In this document: positions 4,969 through 8,576 of the stretch, in pieces
Position numbering within the stretch: position 1 is the stretch's first letter
How the letters are laid out: the number at the start of each line of letters is the position of its first letter
NCBI GenBank assembly: GCA_900539645.1
Contig: UQCY01000079.1
Coordinates: 1-8,576, forward strand
DNA: 8,576 bases
DNA from: an uncultured Clostridium sp.
GTDB taxonomy: Bacteria > Bacillota > Clostridia > Peptostreptococcales > Peptostreptococcaceae
Direction of reading: 5' to 3'
Notes under the pieces: generated by a model
What the model was told of the DNA's origin: nothing
What the model saw: only the letters and a program-made list of their open reading frames with translations
Databases searched by the model: none
Program-made: the position numbers and the translations under genes

Positions 4969-6429
4969 TTGATTTTTTCAGATTTTAAATTGGAAGGCAA
5001 TCTTCCTATATACATACAAATCAAAAATTATTTAAGTTCTCTTATTAATAAAGGACTTCTTCCAAATGGCAGTAAACTTCCATCTACAAGGGAGCTTTCA
5101 AAAATACTAGATGTCAGTAGAAATTCAGTTATCGCTGCATATGACGAACTAAAAGCTGACGGCTTTCTATATTCTGTGAACGGAAAGGGAACATTTGTAA
5201 ACTCAGAAAAACTAATATCTTCATCTGATTGGAATATAGATTGGGAAAGTCTTGAAAATAGTTTTTCAAAAACTGCAAATGAGCTTGATATAGTAAAAAA
5301 TGAGATTCCCTGGAGTTCTGATCTAATTTCATTTAAAAGTATCTCTCCAGATGGAGATTTATTTGATATGGATGAATTTAAAAAGTCCTTTATGAGTAGA
5401 ATTTCTGTTGAAAGCCATAAATTACTCAATTACGGATATGCTCAGGGTTATAAACCTTTGATAGATTTTTTAGGTGAGTATATGAAGAAAAAAGGGTCCT
5501 TTTCTAAATCTAAGACAACATTGGTTACAAATGGTTTTACTGAAGCATTTGACCTGATACTATCTTCATTTACAAAGCCCGGTGATATGATATTATGTGA
5601 AAATCCAACGCACAATACTTCTATAAAAATCATGAGAGCTCATGGAATAGATATAAAGGGTGTAGACATTGGCAAAGATGGACTAAACTTTGATATGCTT
5701 GAGAATATTTTAGAGGAAAATGGAGATTCTATAAAATTTGCATATCTTACACCTTCATATCACAATCCAACGGGAAGTGTAATGCCACCAGAAAGCAGAC
5801 TCAGATTCTACAATCTTATGAAAAAATACTCTATTCCTATCATTGAAGATGGATTCAATGAAGAACTATTATATTCAAGTTCGCATATATTCCCTCTTTC
5901 ATCATTTGATACATCTGGAAATGGGGTAATATATATAGGTAGTTTTTCAAAAATACTTTTCCCGGGAATGAGAATTGGATGGATTTATGCAGACAAAAAA
6001 ATTATAAACAGGCTATTAAGTGTAAAACGTTGTAGAAATATACATACTTCATTCTTAGATCAAGGAGTTCTTTTTGATTATCTAAATAGTGGAAAATTTG
6101 AAAAGTATATAAAAAAAATAAGAAAAGTCTATGGAGAAAAATTTAGTGTTGCTCGTAAATATGTCGAAAAATATATCGACAACGAATATATTTTAGGCGA
6201 TGGAGGGCTACATATTTTTATAAAGCTAAAAGGTATTGATGCAAGAGAACTTTTAGATAGGTGCTACAATAAAAAGGTTATATTTATGCCTGGAGATATA
6301 TTCTTTACAGATAATAGTGGATATGATACCCTAAGACTTGGGTTATCTAGGCTTTCACTTGAAGATATTGAAAAAGGTATAAAAATAATCGGTGAAACTA
6401 TAGATGAAATGAACGAAGAAAATAAATAA
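4969..6429 (+). CDS. MocR/GabR-family regulator: GntR winged helix fused to an aminotransferase-like PLP domain
   Basis: 486 residues, typical of MocR proteins. A GntR winged helix occupies about 10-78 (LPIYIQIKNYL, GSKLPSTRELSKILDVSRNSV, GFLYSVNGKGTFV). A linker and a class I aminotransferase fold (about 115-480) follow. PLP-site residues seen are N266 in YLTPSYHNPTG, D294 in IIEDGF, K328 in GSFSKIL (Schiff-base lysine), R335, and R456 in LRLGLS (carboxylate-binding position). The residue equivalent to the PLP-contacting Tyr of GabR is Phe296. Family members sense an amino acid or amine through PLP and control nearby transport or metabolic genes. The TTG start at 4969 has GAGGGTG five bases upstream, and the next in-frame Met is far inside the protein. 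The only evident partner is the ABC-F gene 16 bases downstream, so it may autoregulate and control that gene. Ligand unknown. Confidence 0.92.
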   Translation: MIFSDFKLEGNLPIYIQIKNYLSSLINKGLLPNGSKLPSTRELSKILDVSRNSVIAAYDELKADGFLYSVNGKGTFVNSEKLISSSDWNIDWESLENSFSKTANELDIVKNEIPWSSDLISFKSISPDGDLFDMDEFKKSFMSRISVESHKLLNYGYAQGYKPLIDFLGEYMKKKGSFSKSKTTLVTNGFTEAFDLILSSFTKPGDMILCENPTHNTSIKIMRAHGIDIKGVDIGKDGLNFDMLENILEENGDSIKFAYLTPSYHNPTGSVMPPESRLRFYNLMKKYSIPIIEDGFNEELLYSSSHIFPLSSFDTSGNGVIYIGSFSKILFPGMRIGWIYADKKIINRLLSVKRCRNIHTSFLDQGVLFDYLNSGKFEKYIKKIRKVYGEKFSVARKYVEKYIDNEYILGDGGLHIFIKLKGIDARELLDRCYNKKVIFMPGDIFFTDNSGYDTLRLGLSRLSLEDIEKGIKIIGETIDEMNEENK

Positions 6430-6445
6430 TTAGCAAGGAGATATT

Positions 6446-8347
6446 ATGAATTTAATTACGTTTGAAAATATATGTAAAAGTTATTCAGAAAAAAAATTAA
6501 TAGAAAATCTTTCTTTTGGTATAAATGACGGTGAAAAAATTGGTCTTATTGGTGTAAATGGAACTGGTAAGTCTACTCTTTTAAAAATTGTCGCTGGTGT
6601 AGAGGAAATAGACAGCGGTAAGATAACAAAAGCTAATAAAGTGAGAATAGAGTACCTTCCTCAGAGCCCAGATTACGATGAAAATGCAACTGTTCTTGAA
6701 CAGGTTTTCAAAGCTGAATCAAAGGAATTAAACCTTCTTGGAAGATATCAAGATTTATTAAAAAAATTAGAGAAAGAATACTCTGATAAAGTTAATGACG
6801 AACTTATAAAAGTTCAGGAGCAGATAGATACAATGAATCTTTGGGACTTAGAAAATGATGCTAAAGCTGTCCTTACAAAGCTTGGGATAGACAACTTTGA
6901 CCAAAAAGTTTCTGAGCTTTCAGGTGGTCAGAAAAAGAGAATTTCTCTTGCATCTGCACTTATAACACCTTGTGAGCTACTAGTGCTTGACGAGCCTACC
7001 AACCACTTAGACAGCGATACAATAGACTGGCTTGAAGAATATCTAAACTCAAGAAAAGGCTCTCTATTAATGATTACACACGATAGATACTTCCTTGATA
7101 GAGTTACAAACAGAATCCTTGAACTAGACAAAGGTAGATTATTTAGCTATGAAGGAAACTACACTCTATTCTTAGAGAAAAAAATGGAAAGACTTCAACT
7201 TGAGTCTAGTATGGAAGATAAGAGACAGAATCTTATCAGAAATGAGCTTAAATGGGTTAAAAGAGGTGCTCGAGCTAGAACAACTAAACAGAAAGCTAGA
7301 CTTCAGAGATTTGATGAGCTTGTAAATCGTGAGGTTATAAAAGAAGACGAAAAAATAGATATCTCTGTGGCATCAAGTAGACTTGGTAAAAAAATAATCG
7401 AAATAAAAAATATATCTAAAAGTTTCGATGGTAAAAAAGTTATCGACGATTTAGAATACACTCTTGCCAGAACAGATAGAATTGGTATTGTAGGTAAAAA
7501 TGGACTTGGTAAATCTACCCTTATAAATATTTTAAATGGTAAATTACAGCCAGATAGCGGTACTATTGAAATAGGTGAAACTGTAAAAATAGGTTGCTTC
7601 TCTCAGGACGACTCTCATATGGATCCTAGTATGAAGGCCATAGATTATATCAAAGAAGAAAGTGACTATATAACAACTGCTGATGGAACTAAAATCACAG
7701 CATCTATGATGTGTGAAAGATTCTTATTCAATGGTACTCTTCAGCATACTATGATAGAAAAATTATCTGGTGGTGAAAGAAGAAGACTTCACCTATTGAG
7801 AGTTCTTATGGGCGCTCCAAATGTACTTTTGCTTGACGAACCTACAAATGACCTTGATATAGAAACACTTAGCAGACTAGAAGACTATCTTGATGAATTT
7901 GACGGTGTTGTAATAACTGTATCACACGATAGATATTTCTTAGATAGAATATGTAACAAGATTTTTGCCTATGAAGGAAATGGTAGAATCTTTATCTTTA
8001 CAGGAAACTACAGCGATTATACTATTTTTAGAGAAATTCAAGGAATTGAATTTGAAGACGATAAACCAGAAAAAGTTGTTGAGCCTAAGAAAGAAAAAGA
8101 GAAACCAAAATCTGATAAAAAGACTAAGTTCTCTTATAAAGAACAGAAGGAATATGATTCAATTGATTCTGATATAGAGCAGTTAGAAAAGAAAATAGCT
8201 GCACTTGAAGAAAGTACTGCAGTTTATGCTACTGACTTCACAAAACTTCAGGAAATAATGAATGAAAAAGCTGAACTAGAAAAAGAACTTGAATATAAAT
8301 ATGAACGCTGGGAATACTTAAATGAATTAGCAGAAAGCTTCCAGTAA
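6446..8347 (+). CDS. ABC-F family ATPase of the Uup type (ribosome-associated, not a transporter)
   Basis: 633 residues with two ABC domains and no membrane segment. Domain 1: Walker A GVNGTGKST (36-44), LSGGQ (158-162), Walker B LLVLDEPTNHLD with E183, then THDRYFLDR. The interdomain arm (about 240-310) contains KRGARARTTKQKARLQRF, the P-site tRNA-interaction linker typical of Uup/YfmR. Domain 2: Walker A GKNGLGKST (350-358), LSGGE (440-444), LLLDEPTNDLD with E465, then SHDRYFLDR. A Lys/Glu-rich linker (about 540-562) leads to a C-terminal coiled coil (about 565-630), as in Uup. Members of this subgroup bind the ribosomal E site and act on stalled or misassembled ribosomes; B. subtilis YfmR overlaps with EF-P. 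Resistance-type ABC-F proteins usually have a longer arm and lack the Uup coiled coil, so antibiotic resistance is less likely. ATG with AAGGAG five bases upstream, 16 bases after the MocR gene, implies one operon. Confidence 0.93.
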   Translation: MNLITFENICKSYSEKKLIENLSFGINDGEKIGLIGVNGTGKSTLLKIVAGVEEIDSGKITKANKVRIEYLPQSPDYDENATVLEQVFKAESKELNLLGRYQDLLKKLEKEYSDKVNDELIKVQEQIDTMNLWDLENDAKAVLTKLGIDNFDQKVSELSGGQKKRISLASALITPCELLVLDEPTNHLDSDTIDWLEEYLNSRKGSLLMITHDRYFLDRVTNRILELDKGRLFSYEGNYTLFLEKKMERLQLESSMEDKRQNLIRNELKWVKRGARARTTKQKARLQRFDELVNREVIKEDEKIDISVASSRLGKKIIEIKNISKSFDGKKVIDDLEYTLARTDRIGIVGKNGLGKSTLINILNGKLQPDSGTIEIGETVKIGCFSQDDSHMDPSMKAIDYIKEESDYITTADGTKITASMMCERFLFNGTLQHTMIEKLSGGERRRLHLLRVLMGAPNVLLLDEPTNDLDIETLSRLEDYLDEFDGVVITVSHDRYFLDRICNKIFAYEGNGRIFIFTGNYSDYTIFREIQGIEFEDDKPEKVVEPKKEKEKPKSDKKTKFSYKEQKEYDSIDSDIEQLEKKIAALEESTAVYATDFTKLQEIMNEKAELEKELEYKYERWEYLNELAESFQ

Positions 8348-8352
8348 AATAA

Positions 8353-8472
8353 TGAAAATAAAAAGACTGTCCCCTACTCCAGGCTTCGACGACTCACTCT
8401 TTAGAGTAACACATTTCAAAGTCGTGAGCCGTCTCCAGATTGTCGTTAGGGTGACAGTCTATTTTATTTTCA
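8353..8472. repeat. 120-bp element with 24-bp inverted arms and folded core (structured RNA, terminator or MITE)
   Basis: The arms TGAAAATAAAA + AGACTGTC + CCCTA (8353-8376) and TAGGG + GACAGTCT + TTTTATTTTCA (8447-8472) pair over 24 bp with only two bulged bases (T8452, A8461). Inside, GGCTT and ACGACT (8382-8386, 8389-8394) pair with AGTCGT and GAGCC (8420-8430), capped by the small hairpin ACTC-TTTA-GAGT (8396-8407). CTCCA remains unpaired on the left and a 16-base stretch with CTCCAG on the right. It starts six bases after the ABC-F stop codon. As RNA it would be a large stable hairpin with a U-rich 3' arm and may end the operon. As DNA it resembles a small palindromic element: it is flanked by TAA on both sides (8350-8352, 8473-8475), which could be a target duplication or chance. 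No known RNA family was recognised. Confidence 0.7.
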
Positions 8473-8528
8473 TAAGTTTTTCTGAAACAGCTTTTACATA
8501 TTTCATTTTGCGTATTTAAACTTCAGGA

Positions 8529-8573
8529 TCACTTGAGAGGTAGTTACAATTTATTCTTCACCTATTCAAGTGA
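8529..8573. repeat. Hairpin at the right edge of the window
   Basis: TCACTTGA (8529-8536) pairs with TCAAGTGA (8566-8573), and AGGT (8538-8541) with ACCT (8560-8563). The stem is 12 bp with short bulges around an 18-base loop. No T-tract is visible on either side before the window ends, so it may be part of a terminator, an operator or another structured element. The remaining DNA between 8473 and 8528 shows no gene. Confidence 0.45.
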
Positions 8574-8576
8574 ATA

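Noticed and set aside
5028..5633. Minus-strand open frames inside the MocR gene
   Set aside because: They lie wholly inside a confident coding gene, with no ribosome binding sites or motifs of their own.
7965..8177. Lys-rich plus-strand frame inside the 3' end of the ABC-F gene
   Set aside because: It is an out-of-frame reading of the Lys/Glu-rich linker of the ABC-F protein.
6446..8347. ABC transporter or antibiotic-resistance ABC-F
   Set aside because: There are no membrane segments, and the Uup-type arm and C-terminal coiled coil indicate a housekeeping ribosome-associated factor.
8459..8506. 15-codon minus-strand frame (MKYVKAVSEKLMKIK)
   Set aside because: It is too short, has no convincing ribosome binding site, and ends inside the inverted arm of the 120-bp element.
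8476..8576. Plus-strand frame open to the right edge
   Set aside because: It has no start with a ribosome binding site, is rich in residues expected from AT-rich noncoding DNA, and contains the edge hairpin.
1..8576. CRISPR array, tRNA, rRNA or insertion sequence
   Set aside because: No regularly spaced repeats, no cloverleaf or rRNA signature, and no transposase frame were found on either strand.

Overview
The window is AT-rich, with AGA and ATA codons favoured, strong GAGGTG-like ribosome binding sites, frequent TTG starts and compact intrinsic terminators. This fits a low-GC clostridial Firmicute. Protein style and gene content suggest Peptostreptococcaceae (the Clostridioides/Paeniclostridium/Romboutsia neighbourhood), but the genus cannot be fixed from the sequence. 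No phage genes, transposase, CRISPR array, rRNA or tRNA was seen, so this looks like chromosomal core and near-core sequence.

Left part (1-1390): the 3' end of a regulator gene with a TyrR/Fis-type C-terminal helix-turn-helix enters from the left edge. A 196-base gap follows, with a good extended -10 promoter and two perfect dyads. Next is a small zinc-dependent phospholipase C family gene that keeps the zinc-site spacing of clostridial alpha-toxin but shows neither signal peptide nor C2 domain. It ends at an intrinsic terminator that lies beside the opposing terminator of the next transcription unit.

Minus-strand unit (1336-3608): cinA (two-domain competence/damage-inducible family protein with an NMN deamidase-type C-terminal domain) is followed after 97 bases by a Cof-type HAD phosphatase. 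It reads from a strong promoter at 3580-3608 to the terminator at 1336-1385. The best cinA start is a TTG three codons inside the longest frame.

Divergent region (3545-3851): these 307 bases hold the cinA promoter, a plausible promoter and intrinsic terminator that would make a transcript of about 50 nt, and a 9-bp dyad around a perfect TTGACA just upstream of ddl. ddl (D-alanine--D-alanine ligase, cell-wall synthesis) follows and has its own terminator.

Right part (4832-8576): a MocR/GabR-type regulator (winged helix fused to an aminotransferase fold) is followed 16 bases later by an Uup-type ABC-F ATPase, and the two are very probably co-transcribed. Behind the ABC-F gene is a 120-bp element with 24-bp inverted arms and an internally foldable core. 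It may be a structured RNA or terminator, or a small non-autonomous mobile element. A further hairpin lies at the right edge.

The protein genes are recognisable families. I found no clear new multi-gene system. The least-explained items are the 120-bp structured element, the terminator between the divergent cinA and ddl genes, the dyads in front of the phospholipase-like gene, and the MocR/ABC-F pairing.
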